Shown: positions 18,323 through 28,017 of the stretch, piece after piece | How the letters are laid out: each line of letters opens with the position of its first letter | Position numbering within the stretch: position 1 is the stretch's first letter | Origin: Flammeovirga yaeyamensis | GTDB lineage: Bacteria; Bacteroidota; Bacteroidia; Cytophagales; Flammeovirgaceae | NCBI RefSeq assembly: GCF_018736045.1 | Contig: NZ_CP076132.1 | Location: 2,341,501-2,405,500 of the forward strand | Direction: 5' to 3' | Length of the DNA: 64,000 nt | Position numbers and translations under genes: made by a program | The notes under the pieces: model-generated | What the model was told of the DNA's origin: nothing | The model's input: the letters and a program-made list of their open reading frames with translations, nothing else | Database searches by the model: none

Positions 18323-20374
18323 TTGAACTTTATAGTATTCATAACACTATTAGGATGCATTTCACCCTTACTTGGAATGTTCTTAATTCAACTAATAGGT
18401 AAATCAGCACTTGTAGATAAAATAGGCACTACTCTTATTGGAGTAAGTATAGTGTGTCATTTATTTGTGTTTTCAAATGTATGGGGCGGGGAGCCTATTG
18501 TCTTAAGTATAGACTGGTTAAAAATCGGTCAGCATCAATTTAACGTAGATTTTAAATGGGATGCACTTACCTCTATACTATTAAGTATGGTGAGCGTTAT
18601 TTCATTATTCGTCCATGTGTTTTCATCCTCTTACATGCAAGGAGATCCTAGTTTGAAGAGATATTACTCTTTATTGGGACTTTTTACCTTCTCAATGTTT
18701 GGGGTGTTGATCTCAGATCATCTCATATTTTTATATCTTTTTTGGGAATTAGTAGGTTTCTGTTCTTATATGCTCATTGGATTTTGGAGAGAGAAACAAT
18801 TGGCTATTTCTGCAGCTAAAAAAGCATTTGTAGTCAATAGAATAGGTGATGCTGGATTTATGGTAGCATTAGTTGCCTTGTATTCCCAATTTAATACTTT
18901 AAGTCTTTCAGAGATTCAAAGTCAATTTGCAGTTTCAGAATTACATGTCCACCTTTTGATGATTGCAGGGGTAGGTGTAACGTTGGCTGCTATGGGTAAA
19001 TCTGCTCAAATTCCTTTTGCAGTTTGGCTACCAGATGCCATGCAGGGACCAACTCCAGTTTCAGCTTTAATTCATGCAGCAACCATGGTCGCTGCGGGTA
19101 TATATTTATTAGTGAGATGTTATTTCTTCTTGCCAGAAGAAATTCTATTATGTATTGCTTTAGTTGGTGGTGTTACAGCATTTGTAGCAGCTTTTGCCGC
19201 TCTTACTCAATACGACATCAAACGAATTTTGGCCTTCTCAACAATATCTCAATTAGGTTATATGATGTTATCGATAGGAGTGGGAGATCCTTCTTCATCA
19301 GTATATCATCTTATTACACATGCCTTTTTTAAAGCAGGTTTGTTTTTGGGAGCAGGTGCAGTAATTCATAGTATGCATCAAGTGTCTTGTGATATCTGTA
19401 AGGGATTTGATCCTCAAGATATTCGATGGATGGGCAATCTTAGAAAGTACATGCCTAAAACATTTATTGGTTTTTCAATATGTTTAGCTGGATTGGCAGG
19501 AGTGCCTTTTACAACTGGATTCTTATCAAAAGATGCGATCCTAACCACTGTACTAGCAAGAGGTTTAGAAGATGGAGGTATTTGGATTTTCATTATGATA
19601 TTAGGGTTTTCAGCTGCAGCCCTTACTTCATTTTATTGTTTAAGAATGTTTTACCATGTCTTCCTAAAAGATTTAGGAATCGCCAATCATAAAGTGTGTA
19701 AAGATTGTTTAGTATTGCCAAAAGAGGTAAACAGTAAGATGTATTTGCCTGTGATGATACTAGGATTTTGTACACTTTGGTTTACTATGGTTATCAATCC
19801 ATTCGAAACTTCACATTCTTGGTTACAAGATGGAATAGGAGTGCCACAAATAGATCATCATCAACACCATACTTTAGCAGTGATATTATCTGTATCTATG
19901 TTGATAGTTGGACTAGGTGTAGCCTATTTCATATTTATCTTAGGAAAAGGTATTGCTTTTAAGAAATCATTCAAAACATCAACTTTATATAAATTATCAT
20001 ACAACTTCTTTTACCTTAATGAACTTTATAAGTTTGGAGCAAAATCGCTGATTAAAACAGGTGAGGGGTTAGATAAAATACCTCATGCTGATGAGTATTT
20101 TGTGAATTCTGCTATTGTTACCTCTGAATTTGTTAGAGGATTTGATGATAAAGTAGTTGATTTTTTTGTGAAAGTATTTGCAGTTGGAAATGTGGTGATT
20201 GGTCACGTCTTAGCTTGGTTTGATAAAGATATTGTGGACGGTTGTGTAAAACTATTTACTCGTTTTATGCAATTACTTGGTGATGTTTTTAGAAAACCTC
20301 AAGGTGAAAGATCTCAGAGTATGATCGCATGGTCTGTGATATTATTAGCCATCATATTAGGTATCCTTATTTAG
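18323..20374 (+). CDS. nuoL: NADH-quinone oxidoreductase subunit L
   Basis: This 683-residue inner-membrane protein is the distal antiporter-like proton-pumping subunit of complex I. It has about 14-16 hydrophobic helices. Family signatures include FWELVGFCSYMLIGFW with the helix 5 glutamate, PFAVWLPDAMQGPTPVSALIHAATMV, YDIKRILAFSTISQLGYM and the C-terminal extension with an amphipathic stretch. No ATG fits the beginning, and the TTG at 18323 gives the expected hydrophobic N-terminus. It is about 70 residues longer than the E. coli protein, partly in the histidine-containing loop near DHHQHH. It lies between nuoK and nuoM in an operon. Confidence 0.95.
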   Translation: MNFIVFITLLGCISPLLGMFLIQLIGKSALVDKIGTTLIGVSIVCHLFVFSNVWGGEPIVLSIDWLKIGQHQFNVDFKWDALTSILLSMVSVISLFVHVFSSSYMQGDPSLKRYYSLLGLFTFSMFGVLISDHLIFLYLFWELVGFCSYMLIGFWREKQLAISAAKKAFVVNRIGDAGFMVALVALYSQFNTLSLSEIQSQFAVSELHVHLLMIAGVGVTLAAMGKSAQIPFAVWLPDAMQGPTPVSALIHAATMVAAGIYLLVRCYFFLPEEILLCIALVGGVTAFVAAFAALTQYDIKRILAFSTISQLGYMMLSIGVGDPSSSVYHLITHAFFKAGLFLGAGAVIHSMHQVSCDICKGFDPQDIRWMGNLRKYMPKTFIGFSICLAGLAGVPFTTGFLSKDAILTTVLARGLEDGGIWIFIMILGFSAAALTSFYCLRMFYHVFLKDLGIANHKVCKDCLVLPKEVNSKMYLPVMILGFCTLWFTMVINPFETSHSWLQDGIGVPQIDHHQHHTLAVILSVSMLIVGLGVAYFIFILGKGIAFKKSFKTSTLYKLSYNFFYLNELYKFGAKSLIKTGEGLDKIPHADEYFVNSAIVTSEFVRGFDDKVVDFFVKVFAVGNVVIGHVLAWFDKDIVDGCVKLFTRFMQLLGDVFRKPQGERSQSMIAWSVILLAIILGILI

Positions 20375-20405
20375 AAATAACGAAACAAACGTTTATAGAT
20401 AGATT

Positions 20406-22154
20406 ATGAGTCAATTATTGCTCACTTTATTAGTATTCGTTCCTATTTTAGGAACACTTTTTATTCTCCTACTCCCAAATAGTTTTAAAGATCATTTTGG
20501 GAAAATTACTATTGCAATAAATAGTTTTCAGTTAGTGGTAGCTTCTTATATCGTTTTACAATACGAGGGCTTCCATGAAACGATGAATGGCGTTTTATCT
20601 TTGGATAACTTTCAGTTTTTAGAAAAGTACCAATGGATCGAATTAAATTTGGGAAGTTTTGGTAGACTATCTGCCGAATATCTTCTTGGAGTCGATGGAA
20701 TTAGTAACTCAATGGTGCTTTTAGCAGCTATAGTGTTATTGATAGGGGCTATATCATCATTAGAGATTAAAAATAAGAGAAGAGGCTTTTATGCTTTATA
20801 TCTATTGTTGAGTGGAACAATTATGGGTTGTTTCTTAGCATTAGACTTTTTCCTATTCTATTTATTCTTTGAGTTTATGTTACTTCCAATGTACTTCTTA
20901 ATTGGTATATGGGGTGGTAAGAACAGTGAATATGCATCGATAAAATTCTTTATCTATACTTTAGTTGGATCTATCTTTATCTTGGTCATTATGATTGCTT
21001 TAGCTGCATCAGTGATAGACCCTGCAACAACAGCTGTTCAACTTGGTTTGGTGAGCAATTTAGATCAAGTCACACCAGATATTATTTCTAAAGTACAGCA
21101 AATGCTTATTTCTGGTAATATCGGACAATCTGACTATGTAAGAACGTTTACTTTAGTCCACATGATGGACGCTAAGAACTATATTCCTGATTCCATTTTA
21201 TCATTAGATTATGGAGCAACACTTTTTGGTACAAATGTTCGTTTTGTAGCCTTTTTAATGGTGTTTATTGGTTTTGCTATCAAATTACCAGTGGTTCCAT
21301 TACACACTTGGTTACCTGATGCACACGTAGAAGCACCAACTTCTATCTCTGTTGTGTTGGCAGGTGTTCTTCTTAAAATTGGTGGTTATGGTATGCTTAG
21401 AATTGCTTATTCAGTATTCCCTGATGGAGCACAGTATTTTGCTTGGTGGATTGCCCTCTTTGGAGTCATATCCATTTTATATGGTGCTTTTGTAGCTTTA
21501 GGTACTCATAATTTAAAACGTTTGATTGCCTACTCATCAGTTTCTCATATGGGATTTGTGATGTTAGGTATTGCTTCTTTAACAGCTGAAGGAATATCGG
21601 GTGCAATGTTCCAAATGTTTTCTCACGGAATTATCTCATCAGCATTGTTCTTAATTGCAGGTGTATTGTATTATAGAACAGGCGATTTAGAAATAGAAAG
21701 TTATAGTGGTTTGTCTTCTAAGATGCCAAGGTACACGATGTTGGCAACAATAGCCTTTTTTGCCTCTTTAGGTTTACCTGGCTTCTCAGGTTTTATGGCA
21801 GAACTATTTGTATTCTTGGGAGCATTTAATTCCTCAGCAGTCAATCACCTAATCCCTCGTTGGATGACGATTACAGCAGTTTTAGGTTTAGTTCTTAGTG
21901 CAGCTTATTACTTATGGGCAATGCAAAGAATTTTCCTTGGTAAATATTTTATCAAAAATAAGTCTTGGGAAGAGAAATTAGGAGATCTTACCTCAAGAGA
22001 ATTGTTGATGTTGGCTCCTTTGGCTATAATGACACTTCTATTAGGTATCTATCCGAAACTATTAATCAACTTAATTGAAGGATCAATTACAGAATTAGTG
22101 GAGTTTGCCAACTTTGTTGGTGCAGATTATATTAAAACAATAATAGGGGGATAA
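20406..22154 (+). CDS. nuoM: NADH-quinone oxidoreductase subunit M
   Basis: This 582-residue inner-membrane protein is the middle antiporter-like subunit of the complex I proton-pumping arm. Diagnostic segments are FLFYLFFEFMLLPMYFLIGIWGG with the essential helix glutamate, KLPVVPLHTWLPDAHVEAPTS and NLKRLIAYSSVSHMGFV, and SLGLPGFSGFMAE. Length is somewhat above the 509 residues of E. coli, owing to an insertion around residues 200-260 between helices. nuoN starts only 2 bases after the stop, so translation may be coupled. Confidence 0.96.
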   Translation: MSQLLLTLLVFVPILGTLFILLLPNSFKDHFGKITIAINSFQLVVASYIVLQYEGFHETMNGVLSLDNFQFLEKYQWIELNLGSFGRLSAEYLLGVDGISNSMVLLAAIVLLIGAISSLEIKNKRRGFYALYLLLSGTIMGCFLALDFFLFYLFFEFMLLPMYFLIGIWGGKNSEYASIKFFIYTLVGSIFILVIMIALAASVIDPATTAVQLGLVSNLDQVTPDIISKVQQMLISGNIGQSDYVRTFTLVHMMDAKNYIPDSILSLDYGATLFGTNVRFVAFLMVFIGFAIKLPVVPLHTWLPDAHVEAPTSISVVLAGVLLKIGGYGMLRIAYSVFPDGAQYFAWWIALFGVISILYGAFVALGTHNLKRLIAYSSVSHMGFVMLGIASLTAEGISGAMFQMFSHGIISSALFLIAGVLYYRTGDLEIESYSGLSSKMPRYTMLATIAFFASLGLPGFSGFMAELFVFLGAFNSSAVNHLIPRWMTITAVLGLVLSAAYYLWAMQRIFLGKYFIKNKSWEEKLGDLTSRELLMLAPLAIMTLLLGIYPKLLINLIEGSITELVEFANFVGADYIKTIIGG

Positions 22155-22156
22155 CG

Positions 22157-23617
22157 ATGGAGTTAGAATTATCAGGGAAACTAGATATTATTTTAAAAAG
22201 TTTACCTTTTTTAAAGTCTGAAATATGGATTGTACTATTGATAATAGGATGTATCATTATTGATTTACTTCCTTTAAATTTCAATAGAAGAAACCTTTAT
22301 TTAGTGTCTTTATTAGGGGTTTGTCTTGATATAATTGTATTGTTATTCTTTGTTGATGCTAACAGTTCTACATTTACCTCTTTTACTATAGTCAATTCTA
22401 CATGGACCGTTAAGACAAGAGTTTTATTGGATGTCTGTAGTATTTTATTTTATTACTTTTTGTGGAGTAATAAGACGAAATACGATGATCAAAATCAAAA
22501 AGTATCAGGCGAATCAGAATGGGTTGCTTTGAGCCTTGGAATGTTATTGGGAGGTCATGCATTAATAGTATCGAATGATTTTATTTTTGCCATTTTAGCA
22601 TTAGAATTGATTTCCTTACCCTCTTACATTCTCACTGCATTCAAAAACAATAAAGTATGCACAGAAGCTGCGATTAAATATTTCCTATTTGGTGCAGTAT
22701 CTACAGCTATCACTATTTATGGTGTTTCCTTAATCTATGGTATTTCATCAGCCATAGATTTGGTTTCATTACAAAATCCGCCTGTTCAACACTCCTTGTT
22801 GTATTCAATAGGATTAATATTAATTACCATTGGATTTTTGTTTAAACTCGCTGGATTCCCAATGCATATTTGGGTACCAGATGTTTATGAAACTGCTCCT
22901 ATTGAAGCTGTTGCTCTATTTTCTACCTTACCAAAGGTAGCAGCAGCTGTATTTTTATTCCGTTTTTTCGAAAATATCGATATTACTCAGAACAACTTCC
23001 TAAGTTATTTTATCTTGATTACAGCCATTGCTTCAATGTTTGTTGGTAATCTTTCTGCCTTATATCAAAAAGGTCTTAGAAGATTGATGGGGTATAGTTC
23101 TATTGCACATGCTGGTTTTATTTTAATTGCTTGTCTTAATACGCAAGAGATTTCATACAACGCATTATTTTATTTCTTGTGTACTTATGTGATCGCAAAT
23201 TTTGCCTTCTTCTTTTTTATTAATGAAATCGAAGTTCAAAAAGGTAACGATTATATTACTTCACTTAAGGGTACAGGTTGGACGAATAGTTCTCTAGCAT
23301 GGGGGCCTGCTATAGTTGTTGTCGTCATATCATTAATCGGTTTACCACCAGCAGCAGGTTTTACAGCAAAATTATTGATTTTTACTTCGCTTTGGGAGGT
23401 ATATCAAATGAATGGTGATACATTTTATATGGTCGTCATGATGCTAGGTCTATTAAATACAGCCATCTCAATTGCCTATTATATTAAAATTCCATTTTCA
23501 ATTTATTACAGAAAAGGTAGTTCTGAATTAGCAATTTCTTCTCTAAGTAAACCTATAATTTTTATTTTAGGCTTAGGTTTGTTTATATTGTTTGTAGCTC
23601 CTGCTATATTATTATAA
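22157..23617 (+). CDS. nuoN: NADH-quinone oxidoreductase subunit N
   Basis: The 486-residue, roughly 14-helix protein is the antiporter-like complex I subunit nearest the NuoK/J/A region. Recognisable blocks are FAILALELISLPSYILTAF, TEAAIKYFLFGA, LFKLAGFPMHIWVPDVYE and LRRLMGYSSIAHAGF, then SLIGLPPAAGFTAKLLIF. Length matches E. coli NuoN (485). It begins 2 bases after nuoM. A hybrid sensor kinase gene follows after only 19 bases with no terminator, an unusual neighbour for complex I genes. Confidence 0.96.
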   Translation: MELELSGKLDIILKSLPFLKSEIWIVLLIIGCIIIDLLPLNFNRRNLYLVSLLGVCLDIIVLLFFVDANSSTFTSFTIVNSTWTVKTRVLLDVCSILFYYFLWSNKTKYDDQNQKVSGESEWVALSLGMLLGGHALIVSNDFIFAILALELISLPSYILTAFKNNKVCTEAAIKYFLFGAVSTAITIYGVSLIYGISSAIDLVSLQNPPVQHSLLYSIGLILITIGFLFKLAGFPMHIWVPDVYETAPIEAVALFSTLPKVAAAVFLFRFFENIDITQNNFLSYFILITAIASMFVGNLSALYQKGLRRLMGYSSIAHAGFILIACLNTQEISYNALFYFLCTYVIANFAFFFFINEIEVQKGNDYITSLKGTGWTNSSLAWGPAIVVVVISLIGLPPAAGFTAKLLIFTSLWEVYQMNGDTFYMVVMMLGLLNTAISIAYYIKIPFSIYYRKGSSELAISSLSKPIIFILGLGLFILFVAPAILL

Positions 23618-23636
23618 TTACACAAACAACACAACT

Positions 23637-26600
23637 ATGACTGATATATGGTCTTCCATATTTTTAGTATCTATTTTCTTATTATTGGCACTTCTAATTT
23701 TTCATCAATATAGAATCATAAAAAAGATGAAGTTTGAGTCTGATAATACCGTAAATAGGGATTATAAGATGCTCAATCTTTTGATGGAACATTCTCCTGA
23801 TGTAATTTTTTCAGTTGATCAAAATTTTAATTACCTCGCTTTTAATAATTCACACTTTAAGACCATGAAAAATTCTTATGGAGTGAAGATAGAATTGGGT
23901 AAAAATATCCTTGATTACATGAGGGTGAAAGATGATGATGATAATGCAAAAAAAGACATTCAGAGAGCATTAAATGGTGAATCATTTTCTATTATAAGAA
24001 CATATGGAGATGAAGATCATAAAAGGTCACATTTTGAGGCTACCTATACACCTATAAAGGTAGACGAGACGGTAAGAGGTGCAGCCGTTTTTGTAAGAGA
24101 TGTCACAGAACAACATTTATCAAACTTAAACATTCAACGTTCTGAACGAAAGTATAAGCTGTTATTCCATTATAACTTTTTGGGTACATTAATCATGAAA
24201 GATGGTGTAATTAATGATGCGAATGATAAAGCAGAGAGCTTTCTTGGAATGGAAACCCACGAGTTAGTAGGTAATACGCTTTCGGATTTATTTCAGATTC
24301 AAAGTGATGCTACAGTTGAAGATCAAATCAAAGAATTTTTTACTACCTATATCCACCCAAGTGGTGAGAAGTTATATTTTGTCATTAGAGAACAAACAGT
24401 ATTTGATTTTAAAGAAAATCATCAAACGGTTTTTATCGAAAATGTTACAAGTAAATACAAAGCAGAACAAGAATTAATTAAAGTCAATCTACAAAGACAA
24501 GTATTAATTGAATCGGCAAAAAGTTATATCTTCTCAATTAATACAGACTTTAAAATTGAGACCTTCAATACTAAATTTAAAGAATTATTAGAGGAACAAT
24601 TGAATGTGCAATTAAGTCCCAATATGAATTTGAAGTCTTTTGATCATGTAAAACATTTAAACTTTTATATTGAGCAAATTCAAATTGCAATTGAGACGAA
24701 GAAACTTCACGAAGTAGAATACGAAATATCCAATAATTTAATTCTACAGTCTGCCATATCTCCTTTATTGGATAAAGAAAACAACGTTTCTGGTGTAGCA
24801 GTTTACAGTATTGATATTACAGAAGAAATCACTCAGAGAAGAGAAATTAATTTACTTAATACTTCATTAGAACAAAAGGTAAGGGAGAGAACTTCTGAAT
24901 TAGAAGAACAGAGGTTGAAGCTCGATTTAGCCATGAATGCCGCAAAAATTGCCGCTTGGTCTTACATTGAGGGTGTTGGTTTTGAATGGGATGATAAGTT
25001 CTCAGAAGTTTTAGGTTTTGTTCATGGAATAGAATATGCTAATTTCAATAATATTATTGATATAGTTTTAGATGAGGATAAGAAAAGAGTTCTTGATATT
25101 GTAAGTCAAATACGAAATAAAAAGATAGAGGAGTTTGATTTGACTGTAAAAATTGATCACCCAGAAAAAGGTGAGCAATATATTCAATTATATGGAAGAT
25201 CATCGAATAATGATCGCTATGAAATGTATGGTGTATCTTGGAATATTACAGAACAGAAGAACTCCGAATTTGAACTAGAAAAGGCCAAAGAAGAAGCAGA
25301 AAAATCGAATCAAGCTAAATCGATGTTCTTAGCCAATATGTCACATGAAATTCGCTCACCATTAAATGCAATCATCGGATTTAGTAATATTCTTTTTAAG
25401 AAATCAGAAACATTACAACTTTCTGATGAATACCTTGAACAGTTGAAATATATCTACCTCAATGGAGAATATTTATCAGAACTCATCAATAACCTTTTGG
25501 ATTTATCTAAAATTGATGCTGGCAAACTATCAGTTTATCTGGAGGATATTGATATAAGAGATCTTATCAATATGGTTGTCAAAATTCATGAAGTAACAGC
25601 CAATGAACGATCTATCAAAATTCATCTTCACATAGATGAGAAGATTCCAGAAAAAGTTCTTTTAGATTCAACGAAAAGTAGACAGATTCTAACCAATCTA
25701 CTTTCTAATGCTATCAAGTTTTCTAAAAAAGACACTTCAATATTTGTGGATATTGTTAGAAGTGAAGAACAGATTCTTATTCAAGTAAAGGATCAAGGTA
25801 TAGGTATACCGAAAGATAAATTAAATCTAATATTTGATTCATTTGAACAGGGTGATAACTCTGTCACTAGAAAGTTTGGAGGAACAGGTTTGGGACTGGC
25901 GATTACTAAGAAATTAGCAAGCATGATGAAAGGTAGAGTAGAGGTCTACAGTGAAGAAAATATTGGGACCACTTTTTCTGTGTACTTACCTTTAAATGTA
26001 AATCAGTCTAAAATTGCTCATCAGTCTAATGTAGCCAAAGAAGAACAAGATTATAATTTTAATTTTGATGTTTTGGTTGTAGAAGACAATAAGATGAATC
26101 AAATGATGATGTCGGCACTTCTTAATCAACTTAAAGTAAATATAGCTATTGCCAATAATGGAGAAGAAGCTATTAATATGATACAGAAGAAATCTTTCGA
26201 CTTAATTTTGATGGATTTACACATGCCTATTCTTGGTGGGATTGATGCTACTAAAATCATACGATTTGAATTAGGACTACTTGATGTTCCTATCGTAGCT
26301 TTAACAGCAGATACTTATTGGGATAAAAGGTTTGATGCATTCTCTGCAGGCATGAACGATTATTTGACAAAACCTTTAAGTAGGCCATCGTTAATTCATA
26401 TTCTTGATAAATACTTGTTGGATAATGAAAATAAAGAGATGAAATACCTCGATCCAATAAAGCATAAGGAAATCATTAAAGAATTAAAAGAGATAACGAT
26501 TACAAAATCTCAAAATGATAATGAAAAACTTCGTAGACTAAGATCTTTACGTCATCTGCTTCAGGATTACGATACTGGTTTTGTAGAATACATAGATTTT

Positions 26601-26645
26601 GTAACAAGTGCAATAGCTAATAATAAGGAGATTGAAATATTCTAA
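23637..26645 (+). CDS. Membrane-anchored multi-PAS hybrid histidine kinase
   Basis: The 1,002-residue protein begins with one membrane helix (about 7-23). Four PAS-like domains follow: near 45-158 (VIFSVDQNFNYLAFN ... FVRDVTEQ), 168-280, 285-396 (SIDITEE) and 430-540 (SWNITEQ), separated by coiled segments such as 405-430. The kinase core has phospho-acceptor H570 (NMSHEIRSPLN), an N-box at N691, D719 (DQGIGIP) and GGTGLGLA near 748-755. A C-terminal receiver (810-925) carries phospho-acceptor D860 (LILMDLHMP) and K912; the last 75 residues are helical. No DNA-binding output is present. It is probably co-transcribed with nuoN, 19 bases upstream, which suggests but does not prove respiratory or redox sensing. 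Confidence 0.94.
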   Translation: MTDIWSSIFLVSIFLLLALLIFHQYRIIKKMKFESDNTVNRDYKMLNLLMEHSPDVIFSVDQNFNYLAFNNSHFKTMKNSYGVKIELGKNILDYMRVKDDDDNAKKDIQRALNGESFSIIRTYGDEDHKRSHFEATYTPIKVDETVRGAAVFVRDVTEQHLSNLNIQRSERKYKLLFHYNFLGTLIMKDGVINDANDKAESFLGMETHELVGNTLSDLFQIQSDATVEDQIKEFFTTYIHPSGEKLYFVIREQTVFDFKENHQTVFIENVTSKYKAEQELIKVNLQRQVLIESAKSYIFSINTDFKIETFNTKFKELLEEQLNVQLSPNMNLKSFDHVKHLNFYIEQIQIAIETKKLHEVEYEISNNLILQSAISPLLDKENNVSGVAVYSIDITEEITQRREINLLNTSLEQKVRERTSELEEQRLKLDLAMNAAKIAAWSYIEGVGFEWDDKFSEVLGFVHGIEYANFNNIIDIVLDEDKKRVLDIVSQIRNKKIEEFDLTVKIDHPEKGEQYIQLYGRSSNNDRYEMYGVSWNITEQKNSEFELEKAKEEAEKSNQAKSMFLANMSHEIRSPLNAIIGFSNILFKKSETLQLSDEYLEQLKYIYLNGEYLSELINNLLDLSKIDAGKLSVYLEDIDIRDLINMVVKIHEVTANERSIKIHLHIDEKIPEKVLLDSTKSRQILTNLLSNAIKFSKKDTSIFVDIVRSEEQILIQVKDQGIGIPKDKLNLIFDSFEQGDNSVTRKFGGTGLGLAITKKLASMMKGRVEVYSEENIGTTFSVYLPLNVNQSKIAHQSNVAKEEQDYNFNFDVLVVEDNKMNQMMMSALLNQLKVNIAIANNGEEAINMIQKKSFDLILMDLHMPILGGIDATKIIRFELGLLDVPIVALTADTYWDKRFDAFSAGMNDYLTKPLSRPSLIHILDKYLLDNENKEMKYLDPIKHKEIIKELKEITITKSQNDNEKLRRLRSLRHLLQDYDTGFVEYIDFVTSAIANNKEIEIF

Positions 26646-26660
26646 TATCAAAAAAATAAA

Positions 26661-26693
26661 AAAGCTCGGAAATTAAATCCGAGCTTTCTTTTT
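26661..26693. terminator. Shared bidirectional terminator between convergent genes
   Basis: A 10-base perfect stem (26661-26670 with 26678-26687), a 7-base A/T loop, A-rich sequence on the left and T-rich on the right. It can serve both the hybrid kinase gene and the convergent COQ8-like gene. Confidence 0.9.
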
Positions 26694-28015
26694 TATTTGA
26701 AAAATATGGAATCTGTTTTTACTTCTGCTTCCAATTGATGTAGAATTGAATACAATCCGAAATATGTACGATTCAAATACAAACCATCTCTTATACCTCT
26801 TGGTTTTTTAGATTTTCTCAAGATATTCTGGTTTTCCTGATTTTCTGCTAAAGCTTGAATTTCTTCAAAATAGGCAGCCTCTCCAAAATCAAAAGTATCA
26901 TGATGGAAAGGTCTAGCCAAAATGCTTATCATAGACTTAAATAACTGATCAAGGAACTGTTTGTCAGACTCAGAATCGTCATCATATATAAATCGCATAC
27001 TAGCAAAAACTGACTTCCTTTTTTCTTCATTGTTCATGTTTTCAGGAATCATCAGATCGAAATAATTTCTGTAAAAATCTGATGGTATTTCTTTAACACA
27101 ACCAAAGTCAATAATTCCCAAAAGGCCATCTTCTGAAATAATGAAATTACCGGGGTGAGGATCTGCATGTACTTCTTTTAGTTGATGTACTTGGAAGTCG
27201 TAAAAGTCCCACAAAGCCTGACCAACTTTATTTCTAATTTCCTGTGATGGATTCGTTTCTAAAAATTCATTTAAGTGTTTTCCTTCCAACCAATCCATAG
27301 TTAAGATTTTCTGTGAAGAATACTCTTTATAATAGTTTGGGAAATAAATATTTTTGATGTGCTTACAAGCTTCAGTAATTTTTTGTGATCTCTGTAATTC
27401 AAGTTCGTAATCAGTTTCAGAAAGTAGCATCACTTCAACTTCTTTCATATAATGATTTACATCTTGTTCATTAAGACCCATCATTCGAACAGCAATGGGT
27501 TTTACTAATTTCAAATCTGAACTAACACTTTCAGCAACTCCAGGATATTGAACTTTTACTGCGTATTTTTTTCCATCTTTTTCAGCAAGGTGAACCTGAC
27601 CAATACTTGCTGCATTTACTGCTTCTTTAGTGAAAGTATCAAATAGTTCGTAGGGTGCTTTACCAAAAGACTTGATAAAAGTTTTATTGACTAACGGTAA
27701 CGATAGAGGTGGGGCAGAATATTGTGACATCTGAAACTTCTCAATGTAAGCCTGAGGTAACATATTCTTATCCATACTCATCATTTGAGCAACTTTTAAG
27801 GCGCTTCCTTTCAGTTCGCTCAAAGCTTCGTACACATCAGTAGCGTTTTCTTTGTGTAATTCTTCTTTGCCTGAATAATCGTTATCGAGAACTGTTTTTG
27901 CGTAATGTTTGATGTAATTCGTACTCACTTTCGCACCTACCTTCACAAAACGAGATACTCTCTGAACTTTGGAAGATGGTATAGTCTTTTGGATTTTTTT
28001 ATCAATTTCGGTCAT
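26693..28015 (-). CDS. ABC1/UbiB/COQ8-family atypical kinase-like protein
   Basis: The 440-residue protein has the hallmarks of the UbiB family, and looks closer to the COQ8/ADCK3 branch. It has a helical extension with LKGSALKVAQMMSMD (the KxGQ element, here KVAQ at 74-77), the alanine-rich loop AASIGQVH (135-142) in place of a glycine-rich loop, VKVQYPGVAESVSSDL, a catalytic HADPHPGNFII and the IDFG metal-binding motif. Family members are atypical ATPases tied to isoprenoid quinone and lipid metabolism at membranes. There is no C-terminal membrane helix. The gene begins 2 bases after a TetR-fold gene, so the two are tightly coupled. The substrate is unknown; Bacteroidota usually make menaquinone, not ubiquinone. 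Confidence 0.9.
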   Translation of the reverse strand: MTEIDKKIQKTIPSSKVQRVSRFVKVGAKVSTNYIKHYAKTVLDNDYSGKEELHKENATDVYEALSELKGSALKVAQMMSMDKNMLPQAYIEKFQMSQYSAPPLSLPLVNKTFIKSFGKAPYELFDTFTKEAVNAASIGQVHLAEKDGKKYAVKVQYPGVAESVSSDLKLVKPIAVRMMGLNEQDVNHYMKEVEVMLLSETDYELELQRSQKITEACKHIKNIYFPNYYKEYSSQKILTMDWLEGKHLNEFLETNPSQEIRNKVGQALWDFYDFQVHQLKEVHADPHPGNFIISEDGLLGIIDFGCVKEIPSDFYRNYFDLMIPENMNNEEKRKSVFASMRFIYDDDSESDKQFLDQLFKSMISILARPFHHDTFDFGEAAYFEEIQALAENQENQNILRKSKKPRGIRDGLYLNRTYFGLYSILHQLEAEVKTDSIFFK

Positions 28016-28017
28016 AA

